This document shows, piece after piece, positions 1-6,597 of a DNA stretch of 6,863 bases. How positions within the stretch are numbered: position 1 is the first letter of the stretch; each line of letters opens with the position of its first letter. Origin of the DNA: Saprospiraceae bacterium (lineage in GTDB: Bacteria > Bacteroidota > Bacteroidia > Chitinophagales > Saprospiraceae); NCBI GenBank assembly GCA_020437045.1, contig JAGQWV010000568.1:1-6863 (forward strand), given 5' to 3'. The position numbers and the translations under genes were made by a program. A model generated the notes under the pieces. The model saw nothing but the letters and a program-made list of their open reading frames with translations. It did no database searches and had not been told where the DNA came from.

Positions 1-179
1 GATGGGTATATGTGATGATGGAAATAGTGGGCGATTATTCAGAAAATCCTTTCCAGGGAATGGCCAGCGACATACCCATGCTTTCCCTTTGTCGAACCAT
101 AGAAATTGATTTGAGGGAAATGTTGGGTGAAACCGATTTACCGCCAGCAATTGAGCCTAAAAACTATATATTGATGTAA
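1..179 (+). CDS. Bestrophin-family anion channel, C-terminal fragment
   Basis: This is the 3' end of a gene that enters from the left. The frame is open from base 3 (58 codons) to the TAA at 177-179, and it begins inside the protein with no start codon of its own. The translation carries the conserved tail of the bacterial bestrophin (RFP-TM/UPF0187, YneE-like) family: a segment with ENPF and DIP, then CRTIEIDLREMLGE, then a proline-containing end. By family knowledge these are inner-membrane pentameric anion (chloride-type) channels of about 300 residues, and this stretch is the cytoplasmic C-terminal helix region after the last membrane segment. The pore and transmembrane helices lie outside the window, so channel activity cannot be judged. 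The motif match is strong even though only the tail is visible. No clear terminator follows the stop. Confidence 0.88.
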   Translation, partial: WVYVMMEIVGDYSENPFQGMASDIPMLSLCRTIEIDLREMLGETDLPPAIEPKNYILM

Positions 180-415
180 GGATAAAATTAGCATAAAGCA
201 AGGGATATTGAATTTGAACATTGTCCAATTTGATCATATTTTTTCTGAATAAGACTGATCTTTAGGTTCACTTAGGATTTCAGTAATACAATGATTAAAC
301 ATCTGCAGCGTTAGTCAATATAGCGAACCTTCCCGACGAATCTCATTTAGCTTTTTTTCCTGATCACCATAATCCACGAACACACCATTGTTCATTCAAG
401 TAGCAATATAATTGT

Positions 416-2083
416 ATGAAAGCATACTTTTTAGAATCGTTTTTATTTAGCCTGATTTTAGTCACCCTTCCGGAAGTAAAGGTTTTAGCCATGGATTATC
501 ATGTGGGACCTTCGCAAACGCTATCAGACATATCTTCAGTGCCCTGGGCGAGCCTTCAGCCTGGAGATCGAGTCTTCATTCACTGGAGATCTTCTTCCTA
601 CAAAGAAAAGTGGGTGATCAACCGACAAGGTAACGCAAATAACCGGATCGAAATCATTGGTGTAAATGGACCCAACGGACAGCAACCGGTCATTGACGGC
701 AACGGAGCAACAACAGCTGCTGGTCTCAACTATTGGAATGAAAATAGGGGTGTCATCAAAATTGGAGGATCCAATATCCCTCAAGATGGTCTCCCAAGCT
801 ATATCACTATTGAAAATCTGGATATTCGATCGGCCCGGCCACCCTATACGTTTACCAATGACAATGGACAAACGGAAAACTACATCAATAATGCTGCATC
901 AATCTACGTAGAGAAAGGTGCACACATCGTGATACGAAATTGTACCATTACCGACTCCGGTAATGGTATATTTATTGGTGCTTTCGAAGGACAAACCCAG
1001 GATATTTTGATCGAAGGCAACTACATCTATGGCAATGGAAATGTCGGTAGTTATTATGAACATAATACTTATACTGCTGCCATCGACATCACCTATCAAT
1101 ACAATCGCTTTGGTCCATTGCGTTCCGGAGCGGGGGGAAATAATCTGAAAGACAGATCCGCTGGTTTGGTGGTGAGATACAACTGGATCCGGGGTGGAAA
1201 CCGGCAATTGGATCTGGTAGATGCCGAAGATACAGATGTAATTGTCAATAATCCTGGTTACCATGCTACTCATGTTTATGGAAATATATTAATAGAGCCG
1301 GACGGAGATGGAAATTCGCAGATCCTGCATTATGGCGGAGATAGCGGTAACACCAGTATTTATAGAAAAGGAGATCTTTACTTTTACAACAATACTATTC
1401 TTTCAGAAAGAAATGGCAATACAACCTTAATGAGATTGTCTACTAATGATGAAACGGCGCATGTATTCAATAATGTGATTTATACCACTGCCTCCGGTGA
1501 TAAGCTGGCCATGATTGATGATCATGGTACTTTTCGGATGCAAAATAACTGGCTAAAGGCCAATTGGGTAAATTGTCATGGCACACCGAGTGGTTCGGTG
1601 CAAAATTTGGGCGATAATATAACAGGGACGGATCCTCTGTTTACCGATCTGAATAATTATAATTTCAAGCCGCTAATGAGCTCCCCACTGATCAACCATG
1701 GCGATCCGGTTCCTGCAACATTATTGCCCGATTACCAGCTAACTTCCGAATATGTAAAGCATCAACAAGGCCAGACCCGGACCATTTCAGGCTTTCCGGA
1801 CATTGGAGCCTTTGAGTTTATGAACAGTAGTTGTATTGACACCACACAATTTATCAATGGACTTTGGAGCAATGGTATACCCGACCTAACTAAGCATACG
1901 ATAATTTCCGGCGACTACGATAGTGGAATTCACGGAAGCCTCAACACTTGTAATTGCGTAATAAATCCGGGGGTAAAACTGACCATTCAAGCGGGAGATC
2001 TGTTGATGGTTGAACATCAATTGGAGGTAAATGGTGATTTGGACATCCATAATCAAGGATTACTAACGGTTCAACAACCCTGA
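416..2083 (+). CDS. Secreted right-handed parallel beta-helix protein (pectate-lyase-like fold)
   Basis: The protein has 555 residues. Residues 1-25 form a signal peptide (short N-terminus, hydrophobic core, ending near VLA), so export is expected. Residues about 27-100 form the N-terminal cap common in Bacteroidota beta-helix proteins (a Y-H-V-G-P start, then S-L-Q-P-G-D and an I-D-G-N-G turn). Residues about 125-385 are the helix, with recurring rungs of N followed by hydrophobic residues: N175-C-T-I, N202-Y-I-Y, N256-W-I-R, N290-I-L-I, N326-T-I, N353-V-I and N378-W-L. A G-N-N-L-K-D-R-S stretch at 241-248 resembles the GHNxKSRA-type motif I recall from beta-helix polysaccharide lyases. The helix domain closes with P-D-I-G-A-F-E at 461-467. 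Residues 472-555 are a separate beta-rich module of the kind that precedes T9SS sorting domains, but the protein stops inside it. A carbohydrate-active role on uronic-acid polysaccharides is inference; no substrate can be named. It is convergent with the downstream barrel gene. Confidence 0.85.
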   Translation: MKAYFLESFLFSLILVTLPEVKVLAMDYHVGPSQTLSDISSVPWASLQPGDRVFIHWRSSSYKEKWVINRQGNANNRIEIIGVNGPNGQQPVIDGNGATTAAGLNYWNENRGVIKIGGSNIPQDGLPSYITIENLDIRSARPPYTFTNDNGQTENYINNAASIYVEKGAHIVIRNCTITDSGNGIFIGAFEGQTQDILIEGNYIYGNGNVGSYYEHNTYTAAIDITYQYNRFGPLRSGAGGNNLKDRSAGLVVRYNWIRGGNRQLDLVDAEDTDVIVNNPGYHATHVYGNILIEPDGDGNSQILHYGGDSGNTSIYRKGDLYFYNNTILSERNGNTTLMRLSTNDETAHVFNNVIYTTASGDKLAMIDDHGTFRMQNNWLKANWVNCHGTPSGSVQNLGDNITGTDPLFTDLNNYNFKPLMSSPLINHGDPVPATLLPDYQLTSEYVKHQQGQTRTISGFPDIGAFEFMNSSCIDTTQFINGLWSNGIPDLTKHTIISGDYDSGIHGSLNTCNCVINPGVKLTIQAGDLLMVEHQLEVNGDLDIHNQGLLTVQQP

Positions 2084-2099
2084 CAACTCTTGAACTGTT
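2065..2099. repeat. Inverted repeat spanning the stop codon of the beta-helix gene
   Basis: AACGGTTCAA (2065-2074) and TTGAACTGTT (2090-2099) pair over 10 positions with one G-T pair, around a 15-base loop that contains the TGA stop. It could fold at the 3' end of the mRNA between two convergent genes. The stem is AT-rich and no T-run follows directly on either strand (the nearest is about 15 bases on, in gagtttttc), so it is not a canonical intrinsic terminator. Its function is uncertain. Confidence 0.3.
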
Positions 2100-2155
2100 G
2101 CCTTTCGATGCGAGTTTTTCAAAGCTTGTGCCAGCAGGTATGTATAATTCAAAGA

Positions 2156-2800
2156 TCAAAATGAAACCTCCACTCCGACTTGGGTTTGTGTCAGATCAAA
2201 TAACCCGTTGAAATTGCTAAAGTTTCTTTTCCTGGTAAATGATTCAGTGCCAAATTTGGCTTTACCGAAAGAAAAATTAATTCCATCGAGGCGTATCAGA
2301 AATTTTAGTTCTGATGCCAAAGGCAAAATACAAAGTGGATTAAGGCCCAGGACCAAGGAAGTAGTCTCGAATCTTGAGATCGAGACATCTCTATTCTTGG
2401 TTTCAGAAGTCCCATAATAAAAATTGACGGAAGGCTCCAAGACAAAGTGGATTTTCTCCTGATTTGGATTCATATTATAACGAAAGAAAAGCCCTCCTCC
2501 CAAGGACCAGCCCTCATCTACTAGTTCATGATTATCTTCATTTAGGGCCTCCCTTGTCTTGGCGTAGCTGGAATTAAATTGAATGCCAGCATCCCATCGT
2601 TTATGAACAACTCTTCCTATATAAGGGCTAAAGATAAATCTGGTCTGCCTCCCCTCTTGTCCGCTAAAGGCACCATCAATCCCTTGATTTTTACTGTGCC
2701 CAAAACCAACAGTCCCACCCACAAACCAGATATGGGGCGTTTCCTGAGCAAAAATTTTAACAGTGTTTGTCAGCATAAATATTAACAGACAATATTTCAT
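2156..2800 (-). CDS. Small outer-membrane beta-barrel protein
   Basis: Started at the ATG at 2798-2800, this is a 214-residue protein. Residues 1-18 form a signal peptide (MKYCLLIFML start, cleavage after F-A-Q), with the mature protein beginning at E-T-P. A frame-compatible GTG at 2822-2824 would add eight residues before the charged start of the signal peptide, so I prefer the ATG. The mature part alternates polar and hydrophobic residues in strand-like blocks separated by charged or glycine turns, for example W-F-V-G-G-T-V-G-F-G-H at 25-35, W-S-L-G-G-G-L-F-F-R-Y at 98-108 and H-F-V-L-E-P-S-V-N-F-Y-Y at 118-129. It ends in V-G-V-E-V-S-F, the terminal aromatic signature recognised by the BAM assembly machinery. 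The size suits an 8-stranded barrel of the porin-family/OMP_b-brl type. No ligand or enzymatic role can be inferred. It is divergent from the App1-like gene and convergent with the beta-helix gene. Confidence 0.75.
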   Translation of the reverse strand: MKYCLLIFMLTNTVKIFAQETPHIWFVGGTVGFGHSKNQGIDGAFSGQEGRQTRFIFSPYIGRVVHKRWDAGIQFNSSYAKTREALNEDNHELVDEGWSLGGGLFFRYNMNPNQEKIHFVLEPSVNFYYGTSETKNRDVSISRFETTSLVLGLNPLCILPLASELKFLIRLDGINFSFGKAKFGTESFTRKRNFSNFNGLFDLTQTQVGVEVSF

Positions 2801-2823
2801 CTCCACTAATTGTAAATTAATCA

Positions 2824-2856
2824 CAGAAGTAAATAAATTTCTGAATGTAATGCAAG
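2824..2856 (-). promoter_or_regulatory. Weak candidate Bacteroidota promoter for the barrel gene
   Basis: Read on the minus strand, TACTTCTG (2831 down to 2824) matches the Bacteroidota -7 box TAnnTTTG at all but one fixed position. A CTTG lies 21 bases upstream (2856 down to 2853), where TTTG is expected. Transcription would start near 2818, giving a leader of about 18 bases before the ATG at 2800 and excluding the upstream GTG as a start. Both elements are imperfect, so this is only a candidate. Confidence 0.22.
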
Positions 2857-3083
2857 AATTATTTGTATTAACACCGGCTGAACTATCACCTAAAGAGGTT
2901 GGAAATAGTCTGCAATAAAACGATTAGCATATATTCGCGTTCAACCATCATCAGCCTTATACACCCTGGAAGCAGACGTAATCAGAATTCTGCATTGGAA
3001 TGTTGATATACCCATGTAAAATAAACTATCAATCAGTATGTTTATGCAGATTTGTAGCATATTGCACGTGGGCTTATATGTAG

Positions 3084-4136
3084 ATGATCAGAAAAGTCAT
3101 TATGGGGAGACACTGGCTGAGGAAAAAACAAAACATTATTATACAACCCTATCGAGGGTATAGTTCCATAAATCGATTATATCTTGGGGGGCGTGTGCTG
3201 GAAGATGAACAGATCACGTTGCACCGGGACGAAAGCTTTTTTCAAACCTTACGAAACAACTATAAACGCTGGGAATCGGATGAGATCGCAGATGTACCGG
3301 TTACCTTACAGATTGGTCAGCAGATACATCAGACGGTTACTGACCGGGAAGGATATTTTCTTTTTGACGAAGCAGAGGGAATTAGTTTACATAACGAAGA
3401 ACAATGGAAGATCGCGTATCTGACGGCTGACTTCGTCTATCGTCATACAAACTACGATCTGACCAGACAGGCAGAGATTTTTCTCCCCAACCCTACAGCA
3501 GAATTCGGAATTATCAGTGATATTGATGACACTATTATGCATACGGATGTCTTGTACCGCCTGCGCATGCTAAAAAATACGTTTTTATACAATCCTTATA
3601 AACGCAGGCCATTGCCCGGAATGGCCACCTGGATTAATGCTTTGCGAAAAGGACCAAAGGGGACCTCAAGCAATCCGGTATTTTATGTATCGAAAAGCCC
3701 CCGTAATATCTTTGATTATTTATCGGTTTTCCTCCAATTCAATCAATTTCCGAAGGGGCCCATTCTCCTAAGAGATTTTGGCAGAACCGGTGTGCGGCCA
3801 CCAGATTATCCAGGACATAAACTGGATGAAATTGATAAAATCTTCCAGACATATCCCGGTCTGTCTTTTATTCTAATTGGTGATATTGCCGGTCGGGATG
3901 CCGAGATCTATCACCACTTCCAAAAAAAATATCCCAGCCAGGTATTAAGTATTTACCTTCGAAACATCATACAAAAGAATCGAGATAAAATATTTTATTC
4001 CTGGAGAAACGAGCACAATCCGATTAATTTCCAACTCATTGAAAATCCTCTTGAAGGTGCTACACACTCACTTCAACAAGGCTGGATAGGTCCATTTTTC
4101 TTGGATAAAATAAAGAATGAAGTAAAAGATTCTTAG
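3084..4136 (+). CDS. App1-type phosphatidate phosphatase (DUF2183), HAD-like
   Basis: The protein has 350 residues. Residues about 20-137 are a beta-rich N-terminal domain with the family's P-Y-R-G-Y and G-G-R-V-L-E-D signatures. The catalytic domain follows, with all four HAD-type motifs visible: I, DIDDT at 146-150 (D146 the nucleophile and D148 the acid/base in the DxDxT pattern); II, Y-V-S-K-S-P with S203; III, G-H-K-L-D-E-I with K246; IV, L-I-G-D-I-A-G-R-D at 264-272 with D267 and D272. By family knowledge (yeast App1 and bacterial DUF2183 proteins) it removes phosphate from phosphatidic acid to give diacylglycerol, using Mg2+. There is no signal peptide or membrane helix, so it is probably cytosolic and acts at the inner face of the membrane. 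The ATG at 3084 keeps the basic N-terminus; an in-frame ATG at 3102 (M7) is also possible. The active site is complete, but the substrate is inferred from the family. Confidence 0.85.
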   Translation: MIRKVIMGRHWLRKKQNIIIQPYRGYSSINRLYLGGRVLEDEQITLHRDESFFQTLRNNYKRWESDEIADVPVTLQIGQQIHQTVTDREGYFLFDEAEGISLHNEEQWKIAYLTADFVYRHTNYDLTRQAEIFLPNPTAEFGIISDIDDTIMHTDVLYRLRMLKNTFLYNPYKRRPLPGMATWINALRKGPKGTSSNPVFYVSKSPRNIFDYLSVFLQFNQFPKGPILLRDFGRTGVRPPDYPGHKLDEIDKIFQTYPGLSFILIGDIAGRDAEIYHHFQKKYPSQVLSIYLRNIIQKNRDKIFYSWRNEHNPINFQLIENPLEGATHSLQQGWIGPFFLDKIKNEVKDS

Positions 4137-4187
4137 CTAAAATGATGCACTATATGGAATGCCCCAGGTCTTAAATGTCGTTGGCCT

Positions 4188-4337
4188 ATGGAAGGAATTG
4201 ACTGTGCGGAATATCAGACATTTCTAAAACAAATAAATCTTCCGGAATTTTCACGGGACCCAAATCGCACAACTGAAAAAACAACCAGGATACTAAATAG
4301 CTGGATGCATAAGCATTCGAACAATCGATTAATTTAG
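4188..4337 (+). CDS. Possible small protein of 49 residues or remnant of a decayed gene
   Basis: In the spacer between the App1-like gene and ltrA, an ATG at 4188 opens a frame to the TAG at 4335-4337. The product begins MEGIDCAEYQ, continues with a predicted-helix-like stretch containing N-L-P-E-F-S-R-D-P, and ends in a basic segment with N-S-W-M-H-K-H. The frame stays open upstream to 4146, with no start codon but protein-like composition (G-L-K-C-R-W-P just before the Met), so it may be the 3' remnant of a longer gene. I do not recognise a family. It has no signal peptide or membrane segment. It is on the same strand as both neighbours and ends 42 bases before ltrA. A chance ORF of this length is quite possible. 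Confidence 0.28.
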   Translation: MEGIDCAEYQTFLKQINLPEFSRDPNRTTEKTTRILNSWMHKHSNNRLI

Positions 4338-4379
4338 CAGTGTTAATCAATCATTGGATATTATTCATCTACTTCAAGT

Positions 4380-5585
4380 ATGAAAATAAAAACAGATGTC
4401 CGGGAGTGGTGGGGTCCTCCCAGAGAATTTACACTTGAAAATCCTGAACGAAAGGTAAGTTGGCTAGAGCTATTTTATGATTTGGTATATGTGATTGCAA
4501 TATCGAGAATCACGCATCACCTGGCTGCACACTTCAGTCTCTCCTCCTTTCTCGAGTATATATATTTATTTACCATGGTCTATTGGGGATGGTTGAATGG
4601 GAGTCTATACTATGACTTGCACGGATCTGAAGGATTGAGAACCCGGCTGATGACTTTATGGCAAATTATGATCGTAGCGGCCTTAGCGATCACGCTCGAA
4701 AGCGACCCAAACCATCTCGTCTTTAATGTTTCGATCACCTTACTCATCATGCAGTTTTATATCACTTATTTATGGTGGAGCGTCGGGGTATATGATAAAA
4801 ATCATGCGCGGCTTAGTCCCACCTGGACCATTCCGTATCTGATATCGGCCCTGTTGATTTTCGGTACTTTGTTCCTCCATCGGGCATATGTCTTACCCAT
4901 ACTGTATATTTCCCTGCTTATCAATTATCTCCCTCCATTTATCACCCAAAAGATTCATGGAGAGACGGCAAACTCGATGGTGATGTCGTCCAGTATGTCA
5001 GAACGATTAGGGCTCTTTACCATAATCATATTTGGAGAAGTTATCCTAGGCATTATTACTGCTGTTGATGCTTCCGAAGATTTAAGCTTTAATACCTGGG
5101 TAAAGTTTGCCTTGGCAACAGGAATTACCTTTGCACTCTGGTGGTTATTTTTCACCCTGGTGTCAGATAGGCATAGTAAAATAGGGCTGGTCAAATCCAG
5201 TTGGCTACAGATATCTTATATACCGACTTTGATGGCACTTTCAATCACCGGTATTGCATTTTCAAGTTTTTTTGGCACGCCCCACGCCGGAGAACATGCT
5301 ACCGATCATACATTCCTATTCGGATGCGCTATTGCTATATTTCTCAGCGGCATTGTATTAATGGGCAACTTCCTTGACTATCCCACGTTTTCTAAAAGAT
5401 TTAAAATACAAATTCGGGCATTGGTCATAGCAGGAGCCTTACTCATTTTTGGTCTGGTTTCGCTTGATTGGCATATTACTCCCCTAATACAGTTAATTCT
5501 GGTATTGAGCATACTGCTTTTGGTAATTCTGGGGCTCAATTATTTGTGGTATAGCCTGCAGGCAAAAGGAAAGACAAATTCCTAA
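4380..5585 (+). CDS. LtrA-family multi-pass membrane protein (low temperature requirement A)
   Basis: The protein has 401 residues. The N-terminus is cytosolic-looking and carries the family's entry signature: W-W-G-P-P at 10-14, then W-L-E-L-F-Y-D-L-V-Y-V at 28-38. The rest is about ten to twelve hydrophobic segments, including those near 60-76, 90-106, 115-135, 150-168, 170-188, 209-227, 240-261, 277-297, 311-330, 345-363 and 367-391. The second conserved block is S-E-R-L-G-L-F-T-I-I-I-F-G-E at 207-220. The length fits the family. The name comes from a Listeria mutant that failed to grow in the cold; the biochemical activity of the family is not settled, so an inner-membrane protein of unknown transport or stress role is all that can be said. 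The stop is followed by 76 bases and then the convergent tetR gene, with no clear terminator between them. The ATG at 4380 sits directly before the conserved N-terminal motif. Confidence 0.88.
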   Translation: MKIKTDVREWWGPPREFTLENPERKVSWLELFYDLVYVIAISRITHHLAAHFSLSSFLEYIYLFTMVYWGWLNGSLYYDLHGSEGLRTRLMTLWQIMIVAALAITLESDPNHLVFNVSITLLIMQFYITYLWWSVGVYDKNHARLSPTWTIPYLISALLIFGTLFLHRAYVLPILYISLLINYLPPFITQKIHGETANSMVMSSSMSERLGLFTIIIFGEVILGIITAVDASEDLSFNTWVKFALATGITFALWWLFFTLVSDRHSKIGLVKSSWLQISYIPTLMALSITGIAFSSFFGTPHAGEHATDHTFLFGCAIAIFLSGIVLMGNFLDYPTFSKRFKIQIRALVIAGALLIFGLVSLDWHITPLIQLILVLSILLLVILGLNYLWYSLQAKGKTNS

Positions 5586-5661
5586 AGGATGATGAGGAAC
5601 AAATGAACTTTTTGAGATTTACAAGTCCTATTCCATGACGACAACAGGCCCGCTTTTCCTA

Positions 5662-6345
5662 TCACAGCTCTGTACTCAGAAGATCTGCCCGCAGAAGACG
5701 AATCAGGTAATCCCTCCACTCCTGAACATTCACATGATGTAATGTGTCCCGAAAACTTCCGGCGGCAACGTTTAGTTTAACAAAACCGACCACCGCGCCC
5801 CAGGCAACCAGATATAACAGTTCTGGTTTATTATGATTTAAGATACTACCATCATCCACCCCTCTCGCAATTTCTCCGGTAATCAATTTTACGGGTAAAT
5901 TTTGTATATCCTGTACCATGCGATAATACATGCTTTCTTTGATAGCATCGGTCATCCTTGCCCGGTCCTTACCCAGCTGGGTAGATCGGTTAAGATTCAT
6001 GTAATCAAGAATTACCTCGCTATAAAAAAAATATTTCGCAGAAAAATCAAGGTATGTCTCTGCCAGAGCCAGAACACTTTCCAGACCTGGCCTGGATTTA
6101 TGAGTATCCCGGGTGCGATACAAGGCATCGTTTAGCAACTGTAAAGCCCGGTAGGTAACGGCCATGTATAAGTTTTCCTTTGTATCAAAATAGAAATAAA
6201 CGGTGCCTTTACTAACTCCGGCATCCCTGGCAATTTCTTCCATTTTCGTGTTGGCAAATCCAACTGCCGCAAAAATTCGTTCAGCTGAATCAATGATATT
6301 TGCCTCTTTCAGAGACCGTCTCTGATTTGATCCATTCGTACTCAT
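5662..6345 (-). CDS. TetR/AcrR-family transcriptional regulator
   Basis: Started at the ATG at 6343-6345, the protein has 227 residues. A frame-compatible TTG at 6352-6354 would add three residues, but the ATG has GGAAAG nine bases upstream and gives a conventional N-terminus. Residues about 12-60 are the TetR_N helix-turn-helix: I-I-D-S-A-E-R-I-F-A-A-V-G-F, then M-E-E-I-A-R-D-A-G-V-S-K-G-T-V-Y-F-Y-F at 35-53 and K-E-N-L-Y after it, a textbook match. Residues about 65-225 are the helical effector-binding and dimerisation domain, which is poorly conserved in this family, so the ligand cannot be predicted. It would act as a dimeric repressor on a palindromic operator. It is divergent from the uxaA-like gene (252-base spacer) and convergent with ltrA, so either may be its target. 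A 17-bp palindrome inside the first 40 bases of the gene is a candidate site for autoregulation. Confidence 0.92.
   Translation of the reverse strand: MSTNGSNQRRSLKEANIIDSAERIFAAVGFANTKMEEIARDAGVSKGTVYFYFDTKENLYMAVTYRALQLLNDALYRTRDTHKSRPGLESVLALAETYLDFSAKYFFYSEVILDYMNLNRSTQLGKDRARMTDAIKESMYYRMVQDIQNLPVKLITGEIARGVDDGSILNHNKPELLYLVAWGAVVGFVKLNVAAGSFRDTLHHVNVQEWRDYLIRLLRADLLSTEL
6309..6325. promoter_or_regulatory. Candidate TetR operator: 17-bp palindrome inside tetR
   Basis: TCAGAGAC (6309-6316), a single central C (6317) and GTCTCTGA (6318-6325) form a palindrome with perfect 8-bp arms. It lies 20-36 bases inside the tetR coding region, over the codons for Q-R-R-S-L. Its size and symmetry fit a TetR-family dimer site, and a repressor bound here could block its own transcription. 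It could also be a coding coincidence or a hairpin affecting translation. The operator role is inferred from shape and position only. Confidence 0.35.
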
Positions 6346-6381
6346 AGCGTGCAACTTTCCAGAGTGTTTAATAAAATCAAC

Positions 6382-6423
6382 TGTCTGCCGCTAAAATACG
6401 AAATTGACATTCTAAGGCAGACA
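6382..6423. repeat. Spaced inverted repeat in the tetR/uxaA spacer
   Basis: TGTCTGCC (6382-6389) and GGCAGACA (6416-6423) are perfect 8-bp inverted copies separated by 26 bases. They lie 37 bases upstream of the tetR ATG and about 175 bases upstream of the uxaA-like ATG. Half-site centres are 34 bp apart, about three helical turns, so a looped or paired binding site is conceivable. The arms show no similarity to the palindrome inside tetR, so the two signals may serve different proteins. The rest of the spacer is AT-rich, with no convincing TAnnTTTG promoter box on either strand. Confidence 0.3.
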
Positions 6424-6597
6424 ATATTGAATTATTATTAGATTTCACTCTAATAACTTACAAATAAGTATTGTTTTTAGAGATGCATCACCATTTCGCA
6501 AGAAGATCGTCACGGTGATTGTATAATTATCGTGTGAAGGATCTTCAAGTACGTAAATTACCTTTAGATTCGTAGCGGAATTGAAAATTCAAAATGC

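Noticed and set aside
315..395. A 26-codon minus-strand ORF (ATG at 395, stop at 315) in the spacer before the beta-helix gene
   Set aside because: It is short, its product is unrecognised, and no promoter or ribosome binding site is visible. ORFs of this size are expected by chance. I see nothing else supportable in 180-415.
536..1273. Minus-strand open frames of 111 and 124 codons inside the beta-helix gene
   Set aside because: They lie antisense to a well-supported coding region with signal peptide and beta-helix repeats, and their translations look like no known protein.
2850..2918. A 22-residue plus-strand ORF (starting MQELFVLTPA) in the spacer between the barrel gene and the App1-like gene
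   Set aside because: The length is within chance expectation, the frame runs upstream opposite the barrel gene's signal peptide, and no family is recognised. A second open stretch at 2909-3016 has no start codon.
2983..2992. Perfect 10-bp palindrome CAGAATTCTG in the barrel/App1 spacer
   Set aside because: It is short and AT-centred, flanking bases do not extend the symmetry, and such palindromes occur by chance in several kilobases.
5586..5661. Possible bidirectional terminator between the convergent ltrA and tetR genes
   Set aside because: Only a 5-bp repeat (TTCCT/AGGAA) is present, without a GC-rich stem or adjoining T-run.
6578..6592. Small overlapping inverted repeats (GAATT/AATTC and TTGAA/TTCAA) just before the uxaA-like start
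   Set aside because: Five-base AT-rich arms are too weak to support an operator or a stable hairpin.
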